From Rhizobiales bacterium YIM 77505 (lineage in GTDB: Bacteria > Pseudomonadota > Alphaproteobacteria > Rhizobiales > Beijerinckiaceae): 64,000 bases of DNA. The stretch lies in contig JQNH01000001.1 of the NCBI GenBank assembly GCA_000745135.1, forward strand, positions 744,001 through 808,000, given 5' to 3'. A model generated the notes under the pieces. It searched no databases. It saw nothing but the letters and a program-made list of their open reading frames with translations, and had not been told where the DNA came from. Each line of letters begins with the position of its first letter. Positions within the stretch are counted from its first letter, which is position 1. Of this stretch, positions 17,314 through 25,686 are shown piece by piece. The position numbers were made by a program, and so were the translations under genes.

Positions 17314-18270
17314 ATGGACCTCCTCTTCAAGATCTTCGTCGAGCCCTTCGCGCTCATGGTCTCGGCGCCCGACCTTCTGGCGCAGACCCTGTGGGAAGGG
17401 CTCGTCGGCGGCGTGCTCTACGCGCTGATCGCCCTCGGCTTCGTGCTCATCTTCAAGGCCTCGGGCGTGTTCAACTTCGCCCAAGGGATCATGGTGGTGT
17501 TCGCGGCGCTGACCCTCGTCGGCCTGCACGAAAAGGGCGTTCCGGCCGTCCTCGCCCTCCTGCTCACGATCGCGGTCATGTTCGTGCTCGCGGTCGCGGT
17601 CGAGCGGGTTGTGCTCAAGCCCCTCGTGAACCAGCCCGACATCATCCTGTTCATGGCCACCTTCGGGCTGACCTATTTCCTCGTCGGCCTGGGGGAGTTG
17701 ATCTTCGGGGGCGAGCCGAAGGTGATGATCACGCGCGAGCTGTTCCTGCCCCAGGGAGCGACCGATCTCCAGCTGTTCGGCGGGGTCGTCCGCATCCAGC
17801 ACATCGACGTCGCGGCGGCCGTTGTCGCCTCCTTGATGATCGCCGCGCTGGCCGTGTTCTTCTCCAAGACGCGGATCGGGCGGGCGCTCCGGGCGGTGGC
17901 GGACAGTCACAAGGCCGCCCTGTCGGTCGGCATCTCCCTCGACCAGATCTGGATCATCGTGTGGTTCACGGCCGGCATCGTCGCGCTGGTCACCGGCATC
18001 ATGTGGGGCGCGCGCTCGGATGTATCCTTCGCGCTCCAGATCATCGCGCTGAAAGCGCTTCCCGTGCTGATCCTCGGCGGCTTCACCTCGATTCCCGGCG
18101 CGATCGTCGGCGGGCTCATCATCGGCGTCGGCGAGAAGATTGGCGAGTTCTATTGGGGTCCGCTCATCGGGGGCGGCATCGAGACTTGGCTCGCCTATGT
18201 GATCGCCCTGTTGTTCCTGCTCTACAGGCCGCAAGGGCTGTTCGGCGAGAAGATCATCGAAAGGATCTGA
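17314..18270 (+). CDS. livH: Branched-chain-type ABC transporter permease (LivH)
   Basis: Inner-membrane permease of 318 residues with about eight hydrophobic helices. The family motif is visible in GLVGGVLYALIALGFVLIFK and ASGVFNFAQGIMVVFAALT (about residues 28-70), the segment that normally contacts the substrate path. A GGAGGG ribosome site lies eight bases before ATG 17314. The gap to livG (52 bases) contains a short CTCTCCC palindrome. It pairs with LivM as the second permease of the same transporter. Confidence 0.93.
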   Translation: MDLLFKIFVEPFALMVSAPDLLAQTLWEGLVGGVLYALIALGFVLIFKASGVFNFAQGIMVVFAALTLVGLHEKGVPAVLALLLTIAVMFVLAVAVERVVLKPLVNQPDIILFMATFGLTYFLVGLGELIFGGEPKVMITRELFLPQGATDLQLFGGVVRIQHIDVAAAVVASLMIAALAVFFSKTRIGRALRAVADSHKAALSVGISLDQIWIIVWFTAGIVALVTGIMWGARSDVSFALQIIALKALPVLILGGFTSIPGAIVGGLIIGVGEKIGEFYWGPLIGGGIETWLAYVIALLFLLYRPQGLFGEKIIERI

Positions 18271-18366
18271 CGATGAAGCGGCCGTCGGCAACCGGCATCT
18301 GGCAGTCGGACGCGCATCCCGGCTGCCCCTGGCCGACGGCCGATGGCGAAGCTTGAGGCATAAGCG

Positions 18367-19452
18367 ATGTTCTACCGCGAGGCCGGCCAATACAAGACGA
18401 GCTATGCCGCCGATATGGCCGTCTTCCCGCTGCGGGAAGACCGGATCGGGCTCGCCGTCATCATCCTTGCCGCTTACGCCCTGGCGTTCACCAGGAACGA
18501 CTTCCTCCTCCAGGCGGTGATGATCCCGTTCCTGATCTTCTCCCTTGCCGCCATCGGGCTCAATCTCCTCACCGGCTATGCGGGCCTGCTCTCGCTCGGC
18601 ACCGGCGGCTTCATGGGGGTGGGAGCCTATGCCTGCTACAAGCTGATGACGGCCTTCCCCGAGGTGAATGTCCTCGTCTGGATCCTCCTGTCCGGCTTCT
18701 TCTCCGCCGCGGTCGGGGTGCTGTTCGGCCTGCCGTCGCTGCGCATCAAGGGATTCTATCTCGCGGTCGCGACGCTGGCGGCGCAGTTCTTCCTGCAATG
18801 GGCCTTCAACCGCATCCCGTGGCTCTACAACTACAACCTGTCCGGCGCCATCGAGGCGCCCTTGCGCACCCTGTTCGGGGTCCCGATCATCGGCCCCACC
18901 GCCACGGCCGAGGTGCGCTACCTGGTGGTGCTCACCCTCGTGATCGGATTGACCTGGGTCGCCTCGAACCTGGTGCACGGACGCATCGGACGGGAATGGA
19001 TGGCGATCCGCGACATGGACATCGCCGCCGAGCTCATGGGCATCAAGCTGTTCCAGACGAAGCTCCTCGCCTTCGCCGTGTCGTCCTATTACTGTGGGGT
19101 GGCCGGGGCGATGCTGGTGTTCCTCTGGTACGGCGGTGCCGAATACACCGTGTTCGACATCAACCAGTCCTTCTTCATCCTGTTCATGGTGATCATCGGC
19201 GGGCTCGGCAGTCTGATCGGATCGTTCTTCGGCGCGGCGCTCATCTTCATCATGCCGATCGGGCTCGGCATCGCGCTGCCGGCGCTGCTCGGGCCGTTCG
19301 GCATCAACGTGGGCGCCGAGGTGATCGAGCAGTTGCGCTTCATGATCGTGGGCGCCCTGATCATCTTCTTCCTGATCGTCGAGCCGCATGGGCTGGCGCG
19401 GCTCTGGCAGATCGCAAAGCAGAAGCTTCGGGTCTGGCCGTTCCCCTATTGA
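18367..19452 (+). CDS. livM: Branched-chain-type ABC transporter permease (LivM)
   Basis: Second permease, 361 residues, with a soluble N-terminal tail of about 30 residues (MFYREAGQYKTSYAADMAVF) then multiple membrane helices. The LivM-type motif GLNLLTGYAGLLSLGTGGFM is at about residues 68-87, and the EAA-like loop GRIGREWMAIRDMDIAAELM is near 205-224. The gap of 96 bases to livH holds no gene. The 55 bases before the binding-protein gene end in a strong GGGAGGAAAGAGGAA site. Confidence 0.93.
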   Translation: MFYREAGQYKTSYAADMAVFPLREDRIGLAVIILAAYALAFTRNDFLLQAVMIPFLIFSLAAIGLNLLTGYAGLLSLGTGGFMGVGAYACYKLMTAFPEVNVLVWILLSGFFSAAVGVLFGLPSLRIKGFYLAVATLAAQFFLQWAFNRIPWLYNYNLSGAIEAPLRTLFGVPIIGPTATAEVRYLVVLTLVIGLTWVASNLVHGRIGREWMAIRDMDIAAELMGIKLFQTKLLAFAVSSYYCGVAGAMLVFLWYGGAEYTVFDINQSFFILFMVIIGGLGSLIGSFFGAALIFIMPIGLGIALPALLGPFGINVGAEVIEQLRFMIVGALIIFFLIVEPHGLARLWQIAKQKLRVWPFPY

Positions 19453-19507
19453 GCGGCCAGGCGTGCAACCCGGCTCGGCGAGCCGGCAACTCGGGAGGAA
19501 AGAGGAA

Positions 19508-20839
19508 ATGGCGTTTCGGAAACTCTGTCTCGGCGCCTTGACGGCCGCCCTGGCGGGAGCGGCGAGCCTGCCGCTGCCAGCGATCGCCCAGGAGACGATC
19601 TACGTGCCCCTGTTTACCTACCGGACCGGCCCCTTCGCGGGCTCGGGCATTCCGGTCGCGAACGGAAAGCACGATTATCTCATGATGCTCAACGAGCGCG
19701 ACGGCGGCATCGGCGGCGTCAAGCTCGTCATCGAGGAATGCGAGACGGGCTACGACACCAAGAAGGGCGTCGAGTGCTATGAGGCGGTGAAGAGCAAAGG
19801 GCCGGTGATGATCAATCCCTGGTCCACCGGCATCACCCTGCAGCTCATCCCCAAGGCCGGGGTCGACAAGATCCCGATCCTGTCCATGGCCTATGGCCTC
19901 TCGGCGGCGGCCGACGGTAACGTGTTCCCTTGGGTGTTCTATCCGCCCGCGACCTATTGGGACGGCGCCTCCGTCTTCCTCAAGCACGTGGCTGCGACCG
20001 AGGGCGGCTTCGACAAGCTGAAGGGCAAGACAATCGGTCTCATCCATCTTGATGCGCCCTACGGCAAGGAGCCGATCCCCTTCCTCGAGACCCAGGCCAA
20101 GGAGCATGGCTTCAACTTGAAGCTCTATCCTGTCGCGGCCCAGGACATGCAGAACCAGAGCTCCATCTGGCTCAACATCCGCCGTGACCGGCCGGACTGG
20201 CTCTACATCCAGGGCTGGGGCGCCATGAACCCAACCGCGGTGAAAGAGGCCGCCCGCACCGGCTTCCCGATGGATCGCCTCGTCGGCGTCTGGTTCGCCG
20301 GCGGCGAGGACGACGCGCGGGCCGGCGGTGCCGGCGCCAAGGGCTACAAGTCCCTTAACTGGCACGCGGTCGGCGCTGACTTCCCCGCGCTGCAGGACAT
20401 CATCAAGCACGTGGTGGACAAGGGCAAGTCGCAGACGCCCAAGGACAAGGTCGGCGAGAACTACTACAACCGGGGCGTCTATAACGCGATGCTCATCGCC
20501 GAAGGGATCCGCAACGCCCAGAAGATCACGGGCAAGAAGGTCGTCAACGGCGAGGATGTGCGGCGCGGGCTCGAGAGCCTGAACATCGACGAGGCGCGCC
20601 TGAAGGAGCTCGGCCTTGCGGGCTTCGCCGCACCCGTGAAGGTGACCTGCTCGGACCATAGCGGCCATCACGCGATCTACATCCAGCAATGGGACGGGAC
20701 GAAATGGGTCCGCGCCTCGGATTGGATCGAGCCGATGCGCGACAAGGTTCGCCCGATGCTCGAGGCGGCGGCCAAGGACTACGCCGAGAAGAACACCGGC
20801 TGGCCGAAGCGCACCGAGCCCTGCGACAAGTCCTCGTGA
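19508..20839 (+). CDS. ABC transporter substrate-binding protein, Leu/Ile/Val-binding family
   Basis: Periplasmic ligand-binding component of the Liv-type importer, 443 residues. The signal peptide is MAFRKLCLGALTAALAGAA ... LPAIAQ, with cleavage before ETIYVPL near residue 29. The type I periplasmic fold is seen in LFTYRTGPFAGSGIPVANG, IEECETGYDTKKGVECYE and IGLIHLDAPYGKEPI. Four cysteines are present in the mature part, including ECETGYDTKKGVEC. ATG 19508 has an excellent GGAGG/GAGGAA ribosome site. This subgroup (PF13458) is often found with aromatic-acid or unknown carboxylate transporters rather than strict amino-acid uptake. Confidence 0.9.
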   Translation: MAFRKLCLGALTAALAGAASLPLPAIAQETIYVPLFTYRTGPFAGSGIPVANGKHDYLMMLNERDGGIGGVKLVIEECETGYDTKKGVECYEAVKSKGPVMINPWSTGITLQLIPKAGVDKIPILSMAYGLSAAADGNVFPWVFYPPATYWDGASVFLKHVAATEGGFDKLKGKTIGLIHLDAPYGKEPIPFLETQAKEHGFNLKLYPVAAQDMQNQSSIWLNIRRDRPDWLYIQGWGAMNPTAVKEAARTGFPMDRLVGVWFAGGEDDARAGGAGAKGYKSLNWHAVGADFPALQDIIKHVVDKGKSQTPKDKVGENYYNRGVYNAMLIAEGIRNAQKITGKKVVNGEDVRRGLESLNIDEARLKELGLAGFAAPVKVTCSDHSGHHAIYIQQWDGTKWVRASDWIEPMRDKVRPMLEAAAKDYAEKNTGWPKRTEPCDKSS

Positions 20840-20840
20840 A

Positions 20841-20957
20841 CAACGCCTCTCCCGCGTCGCGGGAGAGGTCGAGTCGGCGAAGCCGACCGGGTGAGGGCGA
20901 ACCACATGCGTCGGCATTGCCCTCGCCCTGACCCTCTCCGCCAGCAGGAGAGGGAGT
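20841..20957 (+). repeat. CTCTCCC-type palindromic intergenic repeat
   Basis: Between the binding-protein gene and livF. It opens with the hairpin CTCTCCCGC-GTC-GCGGGAGAG (20845-20865), continues with GTCGGCGAAGCCGAC and GGGTGAGGGC, and closes with a second CCCTCTCC/GGAGAGGG hairpin. It is the same modular family as 28558-28735, 49156-49240 and 51178-51350. Confidence 0.65.
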
Positions 20958-20968
20958 ATGGAGCCACC

Positions 20969-21814
20969 ATGTCCACCGCCGCATCCAAGATCACGGCCGC
21001 CGCCAACGCCGCGCAGACGATCCTCTCGGTGAACAACATCGAGGTGATCTACGACCACGTCATCCTCGTCCTGAAGGGCGTGTCGCTCACCGTCCCCCGC
21101 GGCGGCATCGTCGCGCTGCTTGGGGCGAACGGAGCGGGCAAGACCACCACGCTCAAGGCGATCTCCAACCTGCTGCGCGCCGAACGGGGCGAAGTCACCA
21201 AGGGAACGATCGAGTTCGAGGGCGAGCGCGTCGACAAGATGACGCCGAACGATCTCGTGCGACGCGGCTGCATCCAGGTGATGGAGGGGCGCCACTGCTT
21301 CGGCCATCTCACGATCGAGGAGAACCTCCTCACCGGCGCCTTCACCCGGCGCGACGGCAACGCGGCCATCCGGCGCGACCTCGAGCTGGTCTACACCTAT
21401 TTCCCGCGCCTCAAGCAGCGGCGCAGCTCCATGGCCGGCTACACCTCCGGCGGCGAGCAGCAGATGTGCGCCATCGGCCGCGCCCTCATGTCCCGTCCGA
21501 AGATGATCCTGCTCGACGAGCCCTCGATGGGCCTTGCGCCCCAGATCGTGGAGGAAATCTTCGAGATCGTGAAGAGCCTCAACGATCAGGAAGGCGTGTC
21601 CTTCCTACTGGCCGAACAGAACACCAACATGGCGCTCAAATACGCCAACTATGGCTACATCCTCGAAACCGGTCGCGTCGTCATGGACGGCCCGGCGCAG
21701 TCCCTGCGCGAGAACGAGGACGTGAAGGAGTTCTATCTTGGCATCGCCGAAGGCAACAGGAAGAGCTTCCGAGAAGTGAAGAGCTACAAGCGCCGGAAGC
21801 GGTGGCTGGCCTAG
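20969..21814 (+). CDS. livF: Branched-chain-type ABC transporter ATP-binding protein (LivF)
   Basis: Second ATPase of the importer, 281 residues. Walker A is LGANGAGKTTT near residue 49, signature YTSGGEQQMCAIGRALM near 160, Walker B MILLDEPSMGL near 181, and the switch region LAEQNTNMALKYAN. ATG 20969 is used; an overlapping ATG at 20958 is in another frame. The stop codon TAG (21812-21814) lies inside the CCTAGA target site of the IS481-family element, so the insertion abuts the gene without shortening the protein. Transcription into the CoA ligase downstream is probably disturbed by the insertion. Confidence 0.93.
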   Translation: MSTAASKITAAANAAQTILSVNNIEVIYDHVILVLKGVSLTVPRGGIVALLGANGAGKTTTLKAISNLLRAERGEVTKGTIEFEGERVDKMTPNDLVRRGCIQVMEGRHCFGHLTIEENLLTGAFTRRDGNAAIRRDLELVYTYFPRLKQRRSSMAGYTSGGEQQMCAIGRALMSRPKMILLDEPSMGLAPQIVEEIFEIVKSLNDQEGVSFLLAEQNTNMALKYANYGYILETGRVVMDGPAQSLRENEDVKEFYLGIAEGNRKSFREVKSYKRRKRWLA

Positions 21815-21815
21815 A

Positions 21816-22834
21816 TGTCGAAGCTATGAAGGTTGTTCATCCGGGGCTGAGGTGTGAGGCTGGGGTTGCGAAGCCAACCAACCCCGACCGGAGCACCCGG
21901 ATGAACGTTCACCAGCATGCCCGCATGACGGTCCATGGTCGAGCCCTTCTCGTGTCGCGCATCCGCCAGGAGGGCTGGCGCGTGAGGGATGCGGCTGGCG
22001 CCGCCGGCGTCTCGGAGCGAACTGCCTACAAATGGCTGGCGCGCTTTCGGGCCGGCGGCGAGCGGATGCTTCACGACAGGAGCTCGGCGCCGGCCCGGCC
22101 GCGTCGTCGCCTGTCGCCCGAGACCCTCGCCGCCATCGAGCGGCTGCGCCGCCAGCGCCTCTCCGGCCCGGCGATCGCCCGCCAGCTCGGCCAGCCGCGC
22201 TCCACGGTCGGCGCCGTGCTGCGCCGCCTCGGGCTCGGGCGCCGCGCGGCCATTGAGCCCAAGCCCCCGGTTGTGCGTTACGAGCGGGAGCGGCCCGGCG
22301 AACTCATCCATCTCGACACCAAGAAGCTTGGACGCATCGCCAGGCCAAGCCATCGCGTCACCGGCAACCGACGCGATCGGGTCGCCGGCACAGGGTGGGA
22401 GCACCTGCACGTCGCCGTGGATGACGCCTCGCGCCTCGCCTACACCGAGGTGCTGCCGAGCGAGCGCAAGGAGGACGCCGTGGCCTTCCTGTCCCGGGCG
22501 CTCGCCTTCTTCGCAGCCCACGGCGTCCGCGTCGAGCGCGTCATGACCGACAACGGCTCGGCCTACAAAAGCTTCGCCTTCCGCAACCGCCTGGCCGAGG
22601 CAGGCCTGCGCCATATCCGCACCAAGCCCTACACGCCCAGGACCAACGGAAAAGCCGAACGCTTCATCCAGACCAGCCTCCGCGAGTGGGCCTACGCCCG
22701 AACCTACCAGACCTCTGCCGAGCGAGCCCACGCCATGCAGCCCTGGATCACCGCCTACAACTCCACCCGACCCCACTCAGCCCTCGGCGGAAAACCACCC
22801 CTCAGCCGCCTGAACAACGTGCTTGGATTCGACA
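21816..22834 (+). mobile_element. IS481-family insertion sequence, complete, with CCTAGA target duplication
   Basis: A 1019-bp element. Left end TGTCGAAGCTATGAAGGTTG and right end (reverse complement) TGTCGAATCCAAGCACGTTG match at TGTCGAA, GTTGTTCA and CTGAGG over about 37 bases. It is flanked on both sides by CCTAGA (21810-21815 and 22835-22840), a perfect 6-bp duplication that fits the NCTAGN target known for Bordetella IS481. Ends, duplication and transposase are all intact, so insertion looks recent. It lies between livF and a phenylacetate-CoA-ligase-like gene. Confidence 0.93.
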
Positions 22835-22839
22835 CCTAG
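21901..22839 (+). CDS. IS481-family transposase
   Basis: DDE transposase of 312 residues. N-terminal helix-turn-helix region (VRDAAGAAGVSERTAYKWLA, about residues 28-47) is followed by a second DNA-binding helix set and the RNase-H-like core: HLDTKKLGR with the first aspartate near 132, VMTDNGSAYKS with the second near 216, and PYTPRTNGKAERFIQTSLRE with the glutamate near 250. ATG 21901 is preceded by GGAG. The stop codon TAG (22837-22839) is not within the element: it comes from the right-hand CCTAGA target copy, so termination depends on insertion at CTAG. Confidence 0.93.
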   Translation: MNVHQHARMTVHGRALLVSRIRQEGWRVRDAAGAAGVSERTAYKWLARFRAGGERMLHDRSSAPARPRRRLSPETLAAIERLRRQRLSGPAIARQLGQPRSTVGAVLRRLGLGRRAAIEPKPPVVRYERERPGELIHLDTKKLGRIARPSHRVTGNRRDRVAGTGWEHLHVAVDDASRLAYTEVLPSERKEDAVAFLSRALAFFAAHGVRVERVMTDNGSAYKSFAFRNRLAEAGLRHIRTKPYTPRTNGKAERFIQTSLREWAYARTYQTSAERAHAMQPWITAYNSTRPHSALGGKPPLSRLNNVLGFDT

Positions 22840-22930
22840 AGCAATGCGGCCGGCCGCGTTCATGCGTCTGCGGTTCTCTCGGACGCATCGTGACCGACGG
22901 CCCTGACCGACCCAACAATCGCCTTCAACG

Positions 22931-24172
22931 ATGGCTGCGATGACAGAGTTCTTCGACCCACGCGAGACGCAGGATCCGGCCGCGCGCGAGGCCGACCTCT
23001 TCCGACGTCTGCCCGCCGTGATCGCAGCCGCGCTGAAGGCGCCCGCCTATGCGGAGCGGCTGAGGGGCGTCGATCCGCAGGACATCACGTCGCGCGAGGC
23101 CCTGGCGAGCTTGCCTGTGCTCAGGAAGGCGGAGCTGCCGGCCCTGCAGAAGGCCGATCCGCCCTTTGCCGGCTTCGTGCCGGCGCCGCTCTCCAGCTTC
23201 GGCCGGCTCTTCGCATCCCCGGGCCCCATCTTCGAGCCGGAAGGGCTCGATCCTGACCCCTGGGGATCGGCGCGCGCCCTTTACGCCATGGGCTTCCGCA
23301 AAGGGGAGGTGGTGCTCAACACCTTCAGCTATCACCTCGTCCCCGGCGGCTTCATCATGGACCTCGGCGCGCGGGCGCTCGGCTGCGTCGTCATTCCGGC
23401 CGGGCCGGGCCAGACGGAGCAGCAGCTCGACGTGATCGCCGCCTTCCGGCCCGCCGCCTATTGCGGGACGCCGGATTTCCTCAAGATCCTGCTCGATGCC
23501 GCCGAGAGGGCCGGGCGCGACGCCACCTCGATCAAGAAGGCGCTCGTCTCCGGCGCGGCGTTCCCGAAATCCCTGCAGGAGGAGATCAAGGCGCGCGGCA
23601 TCCATGCCTATCAGGCCTATGCCACCGCCGACATCGGCGTGATCGCCTACGAGACCCCGGCGCGGGAAGGGATGGTCGTCAACGAAAACCTCATCGTCGA
23701 GATCGTGCGGCCTGGGACCGGCGAGCCCGTTCCCGTCGGCGAGGTGGGGGAAATCGTGGTGACCAACCTCGATCCGCATCACCCGCAGATTCGGCTCGCC
23801 CTTGGCGATCTGACGGCCGCGATGCCTGGCGCCAGCCCGTGCGGCCGCACCAATATGCGCATCCGCGGATGGATGGGCCGCGCGGACCAGACCACCAAGG
23901 TCAAGGGCATGTTCGTGCGGCCGGAACAGGTGGCCGAGGTCGGGCGGCGGCATCCGGAGCTGAAGCGCCTGCGCCTCGTCGTCACGCGGTCAGGGGAGGT
24001 GGACGCGATGACGCTGGCGGCCGAGGCCGCCCACCCGACGGACGCCCTGCGGGCGGCGGTCGCGGCCACGCTCCAGGAGGTGACCAAGCTCAAGGGGGCC
24101 GTCGATCTCGTGGCGCCCGGCAGCCTGCCCAATGACGGCAAGGTGATTGCCGACGAGCGCCAATACGACTGA
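22931..24172 (+). CDS. Phenylacetate--CoA ligase family protein (PaaK-like)
   Basis: Adenylate-forming enzyme of 413 residues, the length of PaaK-type aryl-CoA ligases (about 410-440). The family's ATP-binding region is altered: in place of the usual SSGTTG it reads LFASPGPIFEPEG near residue 95. Other landmarks are GPGQTEQQL, YCGTPDFL, SGAAFPKSLQEEI, AYATADIGVIAYE (in the position of the tyrosine/glutamate motif) and the C-terminal GRADQTTKVKGMFVRPEQV. Together with fused IorAB upstream it suggests conversion of an aryl acetate, or of the IorAB product, to or from its CoA form. ATG 22931 and 22940 are both possible. The upstream IS element may reduce its expression. Confidence 0.85.
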   Translation: MAAMTEFFDPRETQDPAAREADLFRRLPAVIAAALKAPAYAERLRGVDPQDITSREALASLPVLRKAELPALQKADPPFAGFVPAPLSSFGRLFASPGPIFEPEGLDPDPWGSARALYAMGFRKGEVVLNTFSYHLVPGGFIMDLGARALGCVVIPAGPGQTEQQLDVIAAFRPAAYCGTPDFLKILLDAAERAGRDATSIKKALVSGAAFPKSLQEEIKARGIHAYQAYATADIGVIAYETPAREGMVVNENLIVEIVRPGTGEPVPVGEVGEIVVTNLDPHHPQIRLALGDLTAAMPGASPCGRTNMRIRGWMGRADQTTKVKGMFVRPEQVAEVGRRHPELKRLRLVVTRSGEVDAMTLAAEAAHPTDALRAAVAATLQEVTKLKGAVDLVAPGSLPNDGKVIADERQYD

Positions 24173-24181
24173 TCGCGCGGC

Positions 24182-24436
24182 TCACGTCGTCCATCGGAGC
24201 CGCCGCTCGAACTGGGCGCGGAAGCGTCGGAGGAAGCGCACCACCTCGTCCTCCTCGCCCTTGCTCTCGGCCTGCTCCAGCTCGGCGACTTCAAGCGCGA
24301 GGGCGATGGCCTGGCCGCTTGTGGCGTCGAGCGAGGCGATCGCCTTGCACAGGCACTGGAGCACGATTTCCTGCGCGCGCAGCCGCGCCTCAAGGAGCGC
24401 CAGCGCGCCGTCGCTGTCGATCGTCATCTGTGCCAT
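24182..24436 (-). CDS. Small hypothetical protein, helical
   Basis: An 84-residue protein starting MAQMTIDSDGALALLEARLR, with no recognised domain. It is predicted largely alpha-helical (LEARLRAQEIVLQCLCKAIA, ALALEVAELEQAESKGEEDE) and ends in a basic segment FLRRFRAQFERRLRWTT. A weak GGGAAAG ribosome site lies upstream of ATG 24436. It is convergent with the CoA ligase gene, whose stop lies nine bases away, and divergent from dapD. The frame continues upstream to 24871 but that portion is antisense to dapD. Function unknown; support rests on codon pattern, position and plausible start. Confidence 0.6.
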   Translation of the reverse strand: MAQMTIDSDGALALLEARLRAQEIVLQCLCKAIASLDATSGQAIALALEVAELEQAESKGEEDEVVRFLRRFRAQFERRLRWTT

Positions 24437-24596
24437 CGCTGGGCTTTCCCGCACCCGGAGTCCCATTCTGGATCGGCGTTTCGCCGCTGTCAGCCGATTT
24501 TCCCCGGCCGGTGGCGGAAGGGTGAATCCCGACAGAGGATGACAGTCCCCGGCGCGGTTGATAAGCACGCGGCGACCACAGAAGCCGAGTTCATCG

Positions 24597-25439
24597 ATGC
24601 AGCACGCCGATCTCGCCCGCACCATCGACGCCGCCTGGGAGGACCGGGCGAATGTGACTCTCGCCACCAGGGGACCCGTTCGCGAGGCCGTAGAGGAGGC
24701 GCTGAACCTCCTCGATACGGGAGCCGCCCGCGTCGCCGAGCGGACGGGGGAGGGCTGGCAGGTCAACCAGTGGCTGAAGAAGGCCGTGCTCCTCTCCTTT
24801 CGCCTCAATGATATGACAGTCATCAGGGGCGGTCCCGGCGAAGCGGCGTGGTGGGACAAGGTGCCCTCCAAGTTCGAGGGCTGGGGCGAGAGCCGGTTCC
24901 GCGCGGCGGGCTTCCGCGCCGTGCCGAACTGCGTGGTGCGCCGCGGCGCCTATATCGCGCCGGGCGTCGTGCTGATGCCGTCCTTCGTCAACCTCGGCGC
25001 CTATGTGGACGAGAACACCATGGTCGACACCTGGGCGACGGTCGGCTCCTGCGCCCAGATCGGCAAGAACGTGCACCTGTCCGGGGGCGTCGGCATCGGC
25101 GGCGTCCTCGAGCCGCTCCAGGCCAACCCCACCATCATCGAGGACAACTGCTTCATCGGGGCGCGCTCGGAGGTGGTCGAGGGCGTCGTCGTGGGCGAGG
25201 GGTCCGTGCTCGCCATGGGCGTCTTTCTTTCGGCCTCCACCAAGATCATCGACCGGGAGACCGGCGAAGTGTTCCGGGGCCGCGTGCCGCCCTACTCCGT
25301 CGTGGTGCCCGGAACGCTGCCGGGCAAGCCGCTGCCCGACGGCTCGCCGGGTCCGTCGCTCGCCTGCGCCGTCATCGTCAAGCGGGTCGACGCGCAGACC
25401 CGCGCCAAGACCAGCATCAACGAGCTGCTCAGGGACTGA
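24597..25439 (+). CDS. dapD: 2,3,4,5-tetrahydropyridine-2,6-dicarboxylate N-succinyltransferase
   Basis: Succinylates tetrahydrodipicolinate in lysine and meso-diaminopimelate synthesis. The 280-residue protein matches DapD in length. It has an N-terminal helical domain (ending [13 protein letters not shown]), the [19 protein letters not shown] linker, and a left-handed beta-helix of hexapeptide repeats ([60 protein letters not shown]). Start at ATG 24597 gives the family N-terminus [20 protein letters not shown]. dapE follows 247 bases downstream on the same strand. Confidence 0.96.
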   Translation: MQHADLARTIDAAWEDRANVTLATRGPVREAVEEALNLLDTGAARVAERTGEGWQVNQWLKKAVLLSFRLNDMTVIRGGPGEAAWWDKVPSKFEGWGESRFRAAGFRAVPNCVVRRGAYIAPGVVLMPSFVNLGAYVDENTMVDTWATVGSCAQIGKNVHLSGGVGIGGVLEPLQANPTIIEDNCFIGARSEVVEGVVVGEGSVLAMGVFLSASTKIIDRETGEVFRGRVPPYSVVVPGTLPGKPLPDGSPGPSLACAVIVKRVDAQTRAKTSINELLRD

Positions 25440-25686
25440 GGACCGCCACACCGCTTGCCGGGTAGATACGAAGAACATATCTCCCCACGCGGGTGCGCCC
25501 GTTTCCCTCAAGCGTCGTGCTGCCTCCAGGCCTTCCGATCGCCGGGGAGGTCCTGACGAGCCCCATCCGCACCATCGATGCCGTGGCCCGCCCCTTCGGT
25601 CGGCGCGCGCGAGGGTGCACGCTGAAACGCTTGCCGAAATGCGGGTGACGCTTGCGGTCCTGGCCGGCATCGACAAGGAATAGGCC

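Noticed and set aside
17212-21307. Long minus-strand frames opposite livH, livM and livF
   Set aside because: Shadow frames of a complete and well-supported transporter operon; no recognisable domains.
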